Shown here: positions 1-6,118 of the stretch, piece after piece
Position numbering within the stretch: position 1 is the stretch's first letter
Layout: the number at the start of each line of letters is the position of its first letter
From: JBDREC01 sp043820105 [NCBI: Pseudomonadota bacterium]
GTDB lineage: Bacteria; Bdellovibrionota_F; JAHFAK01
Direction: 5' to 3'
DNA: 9,399 bases
Assembly: GCA_043820105.1 (NCBI GenBank)
Contig: JBDREC010000098.1
Coordinates: 1-9,399 of the forward strand
Program-made: the position numbers and the translations under genes
Notes under the pieces: model-generated
Told to the model about the DNA's origin: nothing
Database searches by the model: none
What the model saw: only the letters and a program-made list of their open reading frames with translations

Positions 1-99
1 GGTATTTCTTGTGATAAATGTGAATTTGGAATCATGCTTCCCAGAAAATATCGTAATTTGAAAGGAAAACTATTTATAAACTCACCCAAGATTTATTGA
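1..99 (+). CDS. Possible C-terminal fragment of an upstream gene
   Basis: The first reading frame is open from the window edge to a TGA at 97-99 and encodes 32 residues beginning GISCDKCEFGIMLPRKY. It has a CxxC pair (CDKC) that could bind metal, followed by a basic tail. I do not recognise the family. A second frame is open to about base 57, and such short open stretches arise by chance, so this is only a candidate. A minus-strand gene starting near base 34 and leaving the window is an alternative. Confidence 0.3.
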   Translation, partial: GISCDKCEFGIMLPRKYRNLKGKLFINSPKIY

Positions 100-264
100 T
101 TTAGTTTAATTTCTCCTCTTGCTCCTTAATCCCTTATACAGAACAACTCTTTTCAAATTTCCTTAATTGTAAAATATTTCTATAAACATACTGTTAAAAT
201 AATTTGCTATTTAAGCGTTTAGAATTTTGAATTTAACAAAGACACCATTGATTCATGATTTCTC

Positions 265-292
265 TTTACAAATTTATAATAAATATTATAAA
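265..292 (+). promoter_or_regulatory. Candidate sigma-70 promoter of the C25 peptidase gene
   Basis: TTTACA (265-270, 5/6 to the -35 consensus) and TATAAA (287-292, 5/6 to the -10) are 16 bp apart. Transcription would begin near 299, giving a leader of about 125 nt that contains both heptamer arrays. In sequence this AT-rich such matches occur by chance, so confidence is moderate. A TTGACA at 361-366 has no good -10 partner. Confidence 0.4.
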
Positions 293-323
293 AAGAATAT
301 TCATTACATCCCCTCCAAATTAG

Positions 324-358
324 CATTCAGTATTCAGTATTTGGTATTCAGTATTTGG
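324..358 (+). repeat. Heptamer array, TATTCAG/TATTTGG family
   Basis: Five contiguous 7-bp units read CATTCAG, TATTCAG, TATTTGG, TATTCAG, TATTTGG. The last four form two perfect copies of a 14-bp unit. The same 14-mer occurs in reverse complement at 9374-9387, and a one-base variant at 9266-9279, on the far side of the window. It is dispersed intergenic repeat DNA, not coding. Confidence 0.9.
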
Positions 359-370
359 TTTTGACAAATC

Positions 371-405
371 CTTACAGTTTACCACTTACAGCTTACCACT
401 TACCA
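371..405 (+). repeat. Heptamer array, CTTACCA family, before the C25 peptidase start
   Basis: Five contiguous heptamers read CTTACAG, TTTACCA, CTTACAG, CTTACCA, CTTACCA, and a truncated CTTA follows. The array ends 19 bp before the ATG at 425 and 7 bp before the Shine-Dalgarno sequence. In gene-sense orientation it reads CTTACCA, as do the arrays before three other genes in this window. Confidence 0.92.
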
Positions 406-424
406 CTTAAACAAGGAGGGACAA

Positions 425-2239
425 ATGAAAAAAACAATATATCTAAGCTTGATTTTTTTACTTACTCTAACAAACTTCATCTATGCAACAGTAATAGAAA
501 AAACATATAGATTTGAAAATTATAGAATCAAGCCTATGGGTTATTTTGATATTATTGAACTTGAAAATACTAAAGTTATTGGAGAAACTGGAAAACCCAG
601 TATTCCATATCACAGCATTGCTTTATTGCTACCACCAACAGAAGCAGCTGTATCAATTGAAATTGAAAGAACAGAGGAAGTAAAAATCCCCTACCCTGTA
701 AATCTTTTTCCAAAGCAATTGAGCATACCCCTTTCATCAGACAAACAAATACATTTTATGTATAATCCCAATCTATATGAATCTGATATTTCTTACCCGG
801 AAAATCCTCTGGGTGAAATTTCAACTCATTTTATGAATGGACATTCAATAGCACTTTCTGTTTTTACTCCACTAAAATATAATCCAAAAACAAAGCAGGC
901 ATCTTATTATAAAAATGTTAAAATAAAAATTATCAGCGAATATACTGAAAAAGCACATGCAGCTCTATACAATTTAAGTTCAAAAGAAAGTGTAATAAAA
1001 AGAATTGAGACCTTTTCCCATAATCCCGAAATGCTTCAGGTTTATCCAACAAACAACGAAACAAAAGAAAATAACTTCGACCTGCTAATTGTAACTCCAT
1101 GGAAGTATGAAGATCAGTTTTTAGAGTTTTCAGAAAACTATGAAGAACTGGGAATAAAAGCTAACATTGTTTCAACTGATTTAATACAAAGAAATGGCCA
1201 GGGTCAAGATTTGGCAGAAAAAATTAGAAATTATATAATAAGCACATATCAAGAATCACAAATTGAATATGTACTGCTTGGGGGCGATGTTGAACATGTA
1301 CCATATAGAGGATTTTATGCAACTGTTCAATCAGATAGCCTGATGAAGGATAATAATATACCAGCAGATATTTACTTTTCAGCACTTGATGGCACATGGA
1401 ATGATGACAATGATAGCCTCTGGGGTGAAAAAAATGAAGACGACCTTCTACCCGAAATTGCAGTTGGCAGATTACCCTTTTCAGACGCAGATGAACTTGA
1501 AAACATACTTCACAAAATATATAGCTATCAATTTAAACCAGTGCCTGGTGAAATTCGAAAACCATTATTTGTGGGAGAGCACCTCTGGGATAACCCGGAA
1601 ACCTGGGGATCAGACTATCTTGAGCTTTTAATTGGATATAAAGATGACAATGGATATAACACCCGGGGAATTCCTGAAGATTTTGAAATAATGAAAATGT
1701 ATGAATCTGAATTTAATTGGTCAAAAAAAGACCTGTTAAAGGCAATCAATTCAGGCACAAGTTTTATCCACCATGTTGGTCATTCCCATTATTATTTTAA
1801 TATGAAATTCTATTTAACAGATATTAATAATTCTAATTTCCAAGATGTTGATGGAGTAAAACACAACTATCCCCTGGTTTATTCACATGGCTGTATAAGT
1901 GGAGCTTTTGATAAAAATGATTGTATCGGTGAAAGAATGTTAACAATTGATAATTTCGCAGTAGCTTATATTGGCAATTCAAGATATGGCTGGTTTAATG
2001 AAGGACAAACAGATGGCCCATCTCAGCATCTGCACAGAGAATTTTTAGATGCGATCTATGGTGAAGGTTTCTTTAATCTAGGAACAGTGCATATGAAATC
2101 AAAAATTGATACAGCACCCTGGGTAAATGCTCCTGGTCAACACGAAGATGGAGCATTAAGATGGTGCTTTTATGACAATAATGTCCTTGGAGATCCCTCG
2201 ATGTTCATCTGGCCAGATGAGCCAGAAAATTTATATTAA
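425..2239 (+). CDS. Secreted C25 (gingipain-like) cysteine peptidase
   Basis: This 604-residue protein belongs to peptidase family C25 (clan CD, gingipain-like). Residues 1-21 form a Sec signal peptide, probably cleaved after FIYA. Residues about 30-180 resemble the gingipain propeptide (GKPSIPYHSIALLLPP, then a YPENP motif). The catalytic domain starts near residue 217 with a Rossmann-like strand (FDLLIVTP), followed by VLLGGD at 283-288 and VGR at 347-349. The His-Cys dyad is most likely H453 in VGHS and C490 in SHGCISGAFD. The family's terminal LGDP motif is at 588-591, 13 residues before the end, so there is no C-terminal Ig or type IX secretion domain. The protein may therefore stay in the periplasm or leave by another route. 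The start is fixed by AAGGAGGG four bases before the ATG. Arg or Lys specificity cannot be assigned. Family assignment is confident. Confidence 0.88.
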   Translation: MKKTIYLSLIFLLTLTNFIYATVIEKTYRFENYRIKPMGYFDIIELENTKVIGETGKPSIPYHSIALLLPPTEAAVSIEIERTEEVKIPYPVNLFPKQLSIPLSSDKQIHFMYNPNLYESDISYPENPLGEISTHFMNGHSIALSVFTPLKYNPKTKQASYYKNVKIKIISEYTEKAHAALYNLSSKESVIKRIETFSHNPEMLQVYPTNNETKENNFDLLIVTPWKYEDQFLEFSENYEELGIKANIVSTDLIQRNGQGQDLAEKIRNYIISTYQESQIEYVLLGGDVEHVPYRGFYATVQSDSLMKDNNIPADIYFSALDGTWNDDNDSLWGEKNEDDLLPEIAVGRLPFSDADELENILHKIYSYQFKPVPGEIRKPLFVGEHLWDNPETWGSDYLELLIGYKDDNGYNTRGIPEDFEIMKMYESEFNWSKKDLLKAINSGTSFIHHVGHSHYYFNMKFYLTDINNSNFQDVDGVKHNYPLVYSHGCISGAFDKNDCIGERMLTIDNFAVAYIGNSRYGWFNEGQTDGPSQHLHREFLDAIYGEGFFNLGTVHMKSKIDTAPWVNAPGQHEDGALRWCFYDNNVLGDPSMFIWPDEPENLY

Positions 2240-2241
2240 AC

Positions 2242-2472
2242 CTATTTCTTGTCTAACATCTTTTTTATTTTAGCCTTTATTTTATCCTTAGTCTTGCCAG
2301 ATAATTTTTCTGAAATATTCTGTTCAATATATTGATCTTCTAAAGATTCAATAAATTTATCTTGAGTATTTGTGCTTGTTACAAAAGAAACTCCTCCCGC
2401 TAAAACTAAACATCCTACAAGAATTATTGAATAGCTTTTTAAAACCTCTTTTATTTTATGTTTTATTTTCAA
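2242..2472 (-). CDS. Small hypothetical membrane-anchored protein
   Basis: This 76-residue ORF starts at TTG (2470-2472). I do not recognise the family. Residues 1-12 are Lys-rich, residues about 13-32 (SYSIILVGCLVLAGGVSFV) form one hydrophobic segment, and the rest is a charged tail ending in repeated Lys (KIKAKIKKMLDKK), probably helical. It looks like an N-in single-span protein. LVGC at 18-21 resembles a lipobox, but the hydrophobic stretch continues past the Cys, so an anchor helix is likelier. Its stop codon lies 2 bp from the stop of the convergent C25 gene, so no shared terminator fits between them. Support comes from a good extended -10 promoter just upstream. The TTG start and the AGG 12 bp away are weak points. 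Confidence 0.5.
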   Translation of the reverse strand: MKIKHKIKEVLKSYSIILVGCLVLAGGVSFVTSTNTQDKFIESLEDQYIEQNISEKLSGKTKDKIKAKIKKMLDKK

Positions 2473-2505
2473 AAAATTATTCTGCCTAAATTTTTCTATT
2501 ACTTT

Positions 2506-2514
2506 ATTATAACA
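2506..2514 (-). promoter_or_regulatory. Extended -10 promoter for the small membrane protein
   Basis: On the minus strand the sequence TGTTATAAT carries a perfect TATAAT (2511-2506) preceded by an extended -10 TGn element. No convincing -35 lies upstream, which is usual for extended -10 promoters. The start point would be near 2499, about 27 nt before the TTG start codon. Confidence 0.5.
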
Positions 2515-2545
2515 AATTAAAGAAAAAACTCTAATAAAAATTTAA

Positions 2546-2725
2546 AAAGAGTATTTTACTAATAAACAGCTCATCCCCTTTCAACATATTTACCTTTAAT
2601 GTCTGTTACTTACTAAATAGCAGCCAAAGGATTCTTGACATTTTGCAATAAATTTTATTCAAATAAAAATTGGCTTGAGGCAGAATCCCTTATTGTATGG
2701 AACAAGAACATCTAAAATACTCTTT
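2546..2725. repeat. 13-bp perfect inverted repeat pair flanking 154 bp
   Basis: AAAGAGTATTTTA at 2546-2558 is the exact reverse complement of TAAAATACTCTTT at 2713-2725. No obvious target-site duplication flanks the pair, so it is not a clear MITE. It could be two copies of an operator, or the ends of a long-range RNA or DNA fold. A second inverted pair, ATTCTGCCT (2479-2487) and AGGCAGAAT (2678-2686), overlaps this region. Confidence 0.55.
2635..2664 (+). promoter_or_regulatory. Weak candidate promoter of brnQ
   Basis: A perfect TTGACA (2635-2640) is followed after 18 bp by TCAAAT (2659-2664), only 4/6 to the -10 consensus. If used, it gives a leader of about 150 nt that includes the right arm of the inverted repeat and the small hairpin at 2743-2759. 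Confidence 0.3.
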
Positions 2726-2822
2726 CTTGAGCATTTCGAACAGTATCGTAAGCTGATACAAAAAAGCAGACACTCTATATTTTTTTTAAATTAATCCGTA
2801 GGGGTTTAATTTAGGGGGTGAC

Positions 2823-4505
2823 ATGGATAAAAATTCCAAAGGTAACAAGAGGTTTATCCTAATCTTGGGTTTCGCACTTTTCTCAATGTTTTTTGGAGCT
2901 GGCAATCTAATTTTTCCACCAAGCCTTGGTCGCATATCTGGAGATATGTATTTTTTAGCCATCCTGGGTTTTATTATAACAGCAGCTGGACTCCCCTTTT
3001 TAGGCATCCTTGCTGTATCACAGGCAGATGGAGGAATCGATAAGATTGCAAGCAAAGTCCATCCCAACTTTGGAAAATTTCTCTTAATAGTAATACTTCT
3101 GATAATAGGTCCAATGTTAGCAATTCCCAGAACTTGTGCAACAACCTATGAACTTGGAGTTATACCTAATGCTCCATGGTTAGGATCATGGACTTTTTCA
3201 GGAATATTTTTCGCAATTGTACTATACTTTTCTTTAAATCCTAAAAAGGTTGTTAAAAGAATTGGTAAAATTCTTACACCTATTTTACTTCTGGCCCTAA
3301 CATCATTAATACTTACTGGAATATTTCTTCCCATTGGATCTCCAGCTGACCTGGGTGTTGGAATAAAGATTTTTGGCACTAGTTTTACAGAAGGCTACCA
3401 AACAATGGACATGCTTGCTGCAACTATATTTGGAATAATTATTTTAAATGAATTGAAAAATAAAAATATTACCGATCGAAAAACACAAATGTCTATGATT
3501 GTTAAAGCTGGAGGCATTGCGATCATTGGACTAGCTGTTATTTATGCAGGATTACTATATCTTGGATCTAGCACCACGTCTATCGCAGGCGATTTTACAA
3601 GAACCTCTTTATTAACCTCAATCGCTACAATGCTTTTAGGTAAAGCAGGAGCAAGCACTCTGGGAATCGCGGTCTCAATGGCCTGTCTTACAACAGCTAT
3701 AGCCTTAACTGTTTGCTGTGCTCAATATTTTAGCAAAATGACAAATAATAAATTAAGTTATAGAAATATTTGTTTCATAGTCTCTGGAATTTCTTTATTT
3801 ATCTCAAATGCAGGTGTTGAATTAATCATTAAATTCGCGGTTCCTCCACTAGTTACACTTTATCCAGTTGTTATGGTATTAGTTATTATGACAATATTTA
3901 ATAAACACCTAAAAGACAGACCTTTATGGATAGCAACAACATTGGGTGCTTTTATTTTTGGACTTTTAGAAACTGCTATGGCCCTTGGAATTAACAAGCA
4001 AGTTCTAACTCAAGTATATTCGGCTCTACCTTTATCTAATTATGGTTTAGGTTGGATTCTTCCATGTGTTTTCTTTGGAATAATTGGTTCTACCTTCAAT
4101 GTATACAGAAAGAAAAATGTACTGGTAATCCACTCCTTACAAAATGATCTTGAAGCGACCCTTTTCAATGATACAAAGGAAATATTTAAAATCAATATTA
4201 GTCCATTAATTTTTAATGATTCAAGTCAAGCAAATGACACGATTCAATACCTATATTTAAAAAGTACTTTGATAAAAAAACTAAAAAAATTGGAAGTTGA
4301 CTTTAAGTCAATAGATTCAATAACAATAGATCATAGAATCACAGCTGACTCACATCCCTGGGTGCATCAATTCGCTGATACCTTCTTAGAAAAAGTTGAC
4401 AAAGAAACTCTCGGACTAAATAAAGAAATCATTTCAATGAATGTTATTTTGGATATTGCCGAAGAAATTAAAGTAAACACTTATGTCTTAAATACATCTC
4501 TCTAA
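2823..4505 (+). CDS. brnQ: BrnQ-type branched-chain amino acid carrier with C-terminal extension
   Basis: This is a sodium-coupled symporter of leucine, isoleucine and valine of the LIVCS family (BrnQ/BraB) in the inner membrane. The family signature is near the N-terminus: residues 23-36 read FFGAGNLIFPPSLG. Multiple hydrophobic segments, consistent with 12 helices, run to about residue 425. Family members usually end near 420-450 residues. This one has 560, and residues about 427-560 form a charged, non-membrane tail beginning YRKKNVLVIHS, probably cytoplasmic, which I cannot assign to a known domain. The reading frame is continuous, so this is neither a frameshift nor a read-through. The start is set by AGGGGGTGA at 2813-2821, one mismatch from the ideal Shine-Dalgarno sequence. 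The gene is convergent with the aminopeptidase gene, with 33 bp between the stops. The carrier assignment is firm. The exact substrate is by family. Confidence 0.9.
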   Translation: MDKNSKGNKRFILILGFALFSMFFGAGNLIFPPSLGRISGDMYFLAILGFIITAAGLPFLGILAVSQADGGIDKIASKVHPNFGKFLLIVILLIIGPMLAIPRTCATTYELGVIPNAPWLGSWTFSGIFFAIVLYFSLNPKKVVKRIGKILTPILLLALTSLILTGIFLPIGSPADLGVGIKIFGTSFTEGYQTMDMLAATIFGIIILNELKNKNITDRKTQMSMIVKAGGIAIIGLAVIYAGLLYLGSSTTSIAGDFTRTSLLTSIATMLLGKAGASTLGIAVSMACLTTAIALTVCCAQYFSKMTNNKLSYRNICFIVSGISLFISNAGVELIIKFAVPPLVTLYPVVMVLVIMTIFNKHLKDRPLWIATTLGAFIFGLLETAMALGINKQVLTQVYSALPLSNYGLGWILPCVFFGIIGSTFNVYRKKNVLVIHSLQNDLEATLFNDTKEIFKINISPLIFNDSSQANDTIQYLYLKSTLIKKLKKLEVDFKSIDSITIDHRITADSHPWVHQFADTFLEKVDKETLGLNKEIISMNVILDIAEEIKVNTYVLNTSL

Positions 4506-4514
4506 TCCCCTCAT

Positions 4515-4535
4515 CGTTACCGTTACCGTTACCGT
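4515..4535. repeat. Tandem hexamer CGTTAC, 3.5 copies, between convergent genes
   Basis: Three perfect copies of CGTTAC plus CGT fill most of the 33-bp gap between the stop codons of brnQ (4503-4505) and the aminopeptidase gene (4539-4541). No hairpin and T-tract terminator is present, so how the two facing transcripts end is not evident. The unit is 6 bp, unlike the 7-bp arrays elsewhere in the window. Confidence 0.85.
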
Positions 4536-4538
4536 CCC

Positions 4539-5561
4539 CTATATAACAAAATCCCCAGCTTTCATAATCATTTTGCCATCAATTTCAATTGTAGTTTTTT
4601 GAATTACCATATCAAGATGAGCAGCACTTGTCCAATCTGAACCAGTTTTTTCAGGATATCCGTGCCCCATTGCAATATGGACACCAGGAAATTTTTCGTC
4701 TTGGAGTAAATTTCCAACAAGTCTTTCTAGCCCAAGGTTTGTACCAATAGCAAATTCTCCAATCCTATTAGCATTTTCATCAATTTTCATATATTCAAGT
4801 ATATCATTTTCTATATCCTTATTGTTTTCACAAATTACTGATATAACTCTTCCATCTTTAATTTCACAAACAACAGGAGATGCACTTATCTCACCATATT
4901 TTGCATTCATAAAATCGCCTAAAACACCGTCAATAACAACTTTACCGTTAATATCCCTTGCACAGGTAAAAACCTCTCCATCAGGAAGATTTGACCAGTT
5001 ATCAGCTTGAATATTTCCATCACAATTTACCCATTTCCAATTTGGGTCTAGTGTTACGGTAAAATTGCTACCAGCTTCTGTTGTAACTTTTGCCTCTTTT
5101 GCTCCTGTAACAATTTTCATAATATTTGCATTTGTTTCTTTTATTTTAGCATAGTCAGCTGCCATTCCCATTTCCATTAACATGTCATTTACATTTGGCA
5201 TATGTCCATGTCTAATAGTATTTGCTTCATCAATAATTGTAAGCATAGGCACTCTAAAGGTTTGTAGTTCTCCTTTTTTGCTCATTGCTGCATAAACAGA
5301 AACATCAGAAGTCTTTAAATATTCGCCTATTTCCTCAGGAAATACCAAAGCATTTGTGCCATCTTCAGGCCTTTGACCATAGTCTTCCATTTTAAAAAGT
5401 TTTACTTTATCAGTAATCTTTAAAAACTGTTCTTTAATGGCTTCAGCAATATGCAGAGTTTTTTCATCAGTAGTAATACATACCTTTTCACTGGGTTGTG
5501 TTCTAAGACAATTTACAACTACCTGGTAAGCGCCATAATCTAGTGTTTCTTTACTAATCAT
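4539..5561 (-). CDS. M29-family aminopeptidase (thermophilic metalloaminopeptidase type)
   Basis: This 340-residue cytoplasmic metallo-aminopeptidase belongs to family M29 (AmpS/AmpT/PepS group), which removes N-terminal residues from peptides using two metal ions. Ligand motifs appear in the family order: E196 in LPDGEVFT, E269 in IGEFAIGTN, H295 in VHIAMGHG, and H315/D317 in AAHLDMV. There is no signal peptide. It is somewhat shorter than the roughly 370-410 residues of AmpS-type enzymes, mainly in the N-terminal half, but all ligand motifs are intact. The start is supported by AAGGAG (5568-5573) six bases before the ATG. A CTTACCA-type heptamer array lies just upstream, and the gene follows the DUF1820 gene on the same strand after 113 bp, so co-transcription is possible. 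Substrate preference is not readable from sequence. Confidence 0.85.
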   Translation of the reverse strand: MISKETLDYGAYQVVVNCLRTQPSEKVCITTDEKTLHIAEAIKEQFLKITDKVKLFKMEDYGQRPEDGTNALVFPEEIGEYLKTSDVSVYAAMSKKGELQTFRVPMLTIIDEANTIRHGHMPNVNDMLMEMGMAADYAKIKETNANIMKIVTGAKEAKVTTEAGSNFTVTLDPNWKWVNCDGNIQADNWSNLPDGEVFTCARDINGKVVIDGVLGDFMNAKYGEISASPVVCEIKDGRVISVICENNKDIENDILEYMKIDENANRIGEFAIGTNLGLERLVGNLLQDEKFPGVHIAMGHGYPEKTGSDWTSAAHLDMVIQKTTIEIDGKMIMKAGDFVI

Positions 5562-5578
5562 AGATTTCTCCTTGCTAA

Positions 5579-5613
5579 TAAGTGGTAAGTGATAAGTGGT
5601 AAGTGGTAAGTAA
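5579..5613 (-). repeat. Heptamer array, CTTACCA family, before the aminopeptidase start
   Basis: The plus strand reads five heptamers: TAAGTGG, TAAGTGA, TAAGTGG, TAAGTGG, TAAGTAA. In gene sense this is the CTTACCA family, ending 17 bp before the ATG and 5 bp before the Shine-Dalgarno sequence. The first four units occur in the same order before the C1 peptidase gene (7886-7913). Confidence 0.92.
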
Positions 5614-5629
5614 ATTACAGTGTTTATTT

Positions 5630-5664
5630 CTTACGACTTACGACTTACGACTTACGACTTACGA
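5630..5664 (+). repeat. Heptamer array, CTTACGA family, inverted to the CTTACCA array
   Basis: Five perfect copies of CTTACGA are followed by a partial CTTATG, starting 10 bp beyond the DUF1820 stop codon. The array lies in opposite orientation to the TAAGTGG array at 5579-5613, 16 bp away. The two can pair over about 35 bp with six of seven positions matched in typical heptamers. Confidence 0.92.
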
Positions 5665-5674
5665 CTTATGTCTA

Positions 5675-5986
5675 CTAACTATCTTTGTTAATAATAACCG
5701 GATACTCCTTAAGTTTCTTCCTTGTAGGTTTTATTACCTTAAAATTATGCTCTTTTTGTTTATCATTGACCTCTTCTATTAATGCTAAAGACTGAAGAGG
5801 AATCATAATAAACTTACTAGCTTCAAATCTTTTTTTTGATTCATTGCCAGATGGAGATATAACAATTGCTGATTGGTCTTCAAAATGTAAATCTTTTATT
5901 GTTACAAAATATGGATGGCTCATATCTAAGGTTTTAGCCATTACTTCATAATTTTTAGTCTCTAATTTAAAGGATACTCGATACAT
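5675..5986 (-). CDS. DUF1820 family protein
   Basis: This 103-residue protein starts MYRVSFKLETKNYEVMAKTL and contains IKDLHFEDQSAIVISPS and a later MIPLQSLALIEEV segment. This is the pattern of the DUF1820 family, whose members are about 100-110 residues long, begin MYRV, and carry a central E/D-rich strand with a VVDPSE-like motif. The molecular function is unknown. There is no signal peptide or membrane segment, so it should be cytoplasmic. The start is supported by AGGA (5993-5996) six bases before the ATG and by a good promoter further upstream. It is followed on the same strand by the aminopeptidase gene, with an inverted pair of heptamer arrays between them that could fold in a joint transcript. 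The family call rests on remembered motif similarity. Confidence 0.72.
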   Translation of the reverse strand: MYRVSFKLETKNYEVMAKTLDMSHPYFVTIKDLHFEDQSAIVISPSGNESKKRFEASKFIMIPLQSLALIEEVNDKQKEHNFKVIKPTRKKLKEYPVIINKDS

Positions 5987-6016
5987 GCTGTGTCCTAATT
6001 TTTATGTAAAAACAAG

Positions 6017-6045
6017 TTTCTAGAAAGAAAGCAGGTCTTTGTCAA
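6017..6045 (-). promoter_or_regulatory. Promoter of the DUF1820 gene
   Basis: On the minus strand a perfect TTGACA (6045-6040) and TAGAAA (6022-6017, 4/6) are exactly 17 bp apart. The transcript would start near 6010, giving a leader of about 24 nt with the AGGA ribosome binding site. It points away from a plus-strand promoter candidate whose -35 lies 38 bp away, so the two are divergent. Confidence 0.6.
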
Positions 6046-6051
6046 TAAATT

Positions 6052-6097
6052 TAGTAAACTAGTAAAGACTTAACATAAAGATCTTTACACATGTTAA
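6052..6097. promoter_or_regulatory. Palindrome cluster between divergent promoters, possible operator
   Basis: Between the two opposed -35 boxes lie a tandem 8-mer (TAGTAAAC 6052-6059, TAGTAAAG 6060-6067), an inverted pair GTAAAGA (6062-6068) and TCTTTAC (6082-6088), a perfect 12-bp palindrome TAAAGATCTTTA (6076-6087), and an inverted pair TTAACAT (6070-6076) and ATGTTAA (6091-6097). A third TTAACAT is at 6112-6118. The density and position suggest a regulator-binding region. The regulator is unknown, and AT-rich sequence produces some palindromes by chance. Confidence 0.4.
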
Positions 6098-6112
6098 TAT
6101 ATTTACCATATT
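6084..6112 (+). promoter_or_regulatory. Candidate plus-strand promoter of an orphan transcript
   Basis: TTTACA (6084-6089, 5/6) and CATATT (6107-6112, 4/6) are separated by 17 bp. A transcript would start near 6119 and run to the intrinsic terminator at 6245-6276. No plus-strand ORF lies downstream before the terminator. The -35 overlaps the 12-bp palindrome at 6076-6087. Confidence 0.35.
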
Positions 6113-6118
6113 TAACAT

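Larger units (their letters stand above)
100..424. other. Intergenic region before the C25 peptidase gene
   Basis: This is AT-rich non-coding sequence with no ORF of note. Bases 100-260 show nothing I can name. The second half carries a promoter candidate (265-292) and two adjacent heptamer arrays (324-358 and 371-405), ending in a strong Shine-Dalgarno sequence, AAGGAGGG at 413-420, before the ATG at 425. Confidence 0.7.
2473..2822. other. Non-coding region upstream of brnQ
   Basis: About 350 bp separate the small minus-strand ORF from brnQ. Visible elements are the minus-strand promoter at 2506-2514, a perfect 13-bp inverted repeat (2546-2558 with 2713-2725), a TTGACA box at 2635-2640, a small hairpin (GTATC/GATAC, 2743-2759) and an eight-T run at 2780-2787 that is not preceded by a stem. 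I see no recognisable riboswitch or T-box. No heptamer array is present, unlike the other long leaders in the window. Confidence 0.6.

Noticed and set aside
361-366. TTGACA as the -35 box of the C25 peptidase gene.
   Set aside because: At 15-18 bp spacing the positions fall in the heptamer array and no sequence resembles TATAAT. The 265-292 candidate is better.
2546-2725. MITE bounded by the 13-bp inverted repeats.
   Set aside because: No target-site duplication is visible and only one copy is in the window. It is kept only as an inverted repeat.
2697-2756. A 19-codon plus-strand ORF (MEQEHLKYSFLSIS...) upstream of brnQ that could be an attenuator leader peptide.
   Set aside because: It has no run of Leu, Ile or Val codons, the nearest Shine-Dalgarno-like sequence is too far away, and no terminator/antiterminator pair follows.
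2780-2787. Run of eight T residues as an intrinsic terminator.
   Set aside because: No stem ends next to it. The only nearby hairpin (2743-2759) is weak and 20 bp away.
2786-3067. Minus-strand frame of 93 codons over the start of brnQ.
   Set aside because: It is antisense to the conserved N-terminal signature of BrnQ and has no recognisable product.
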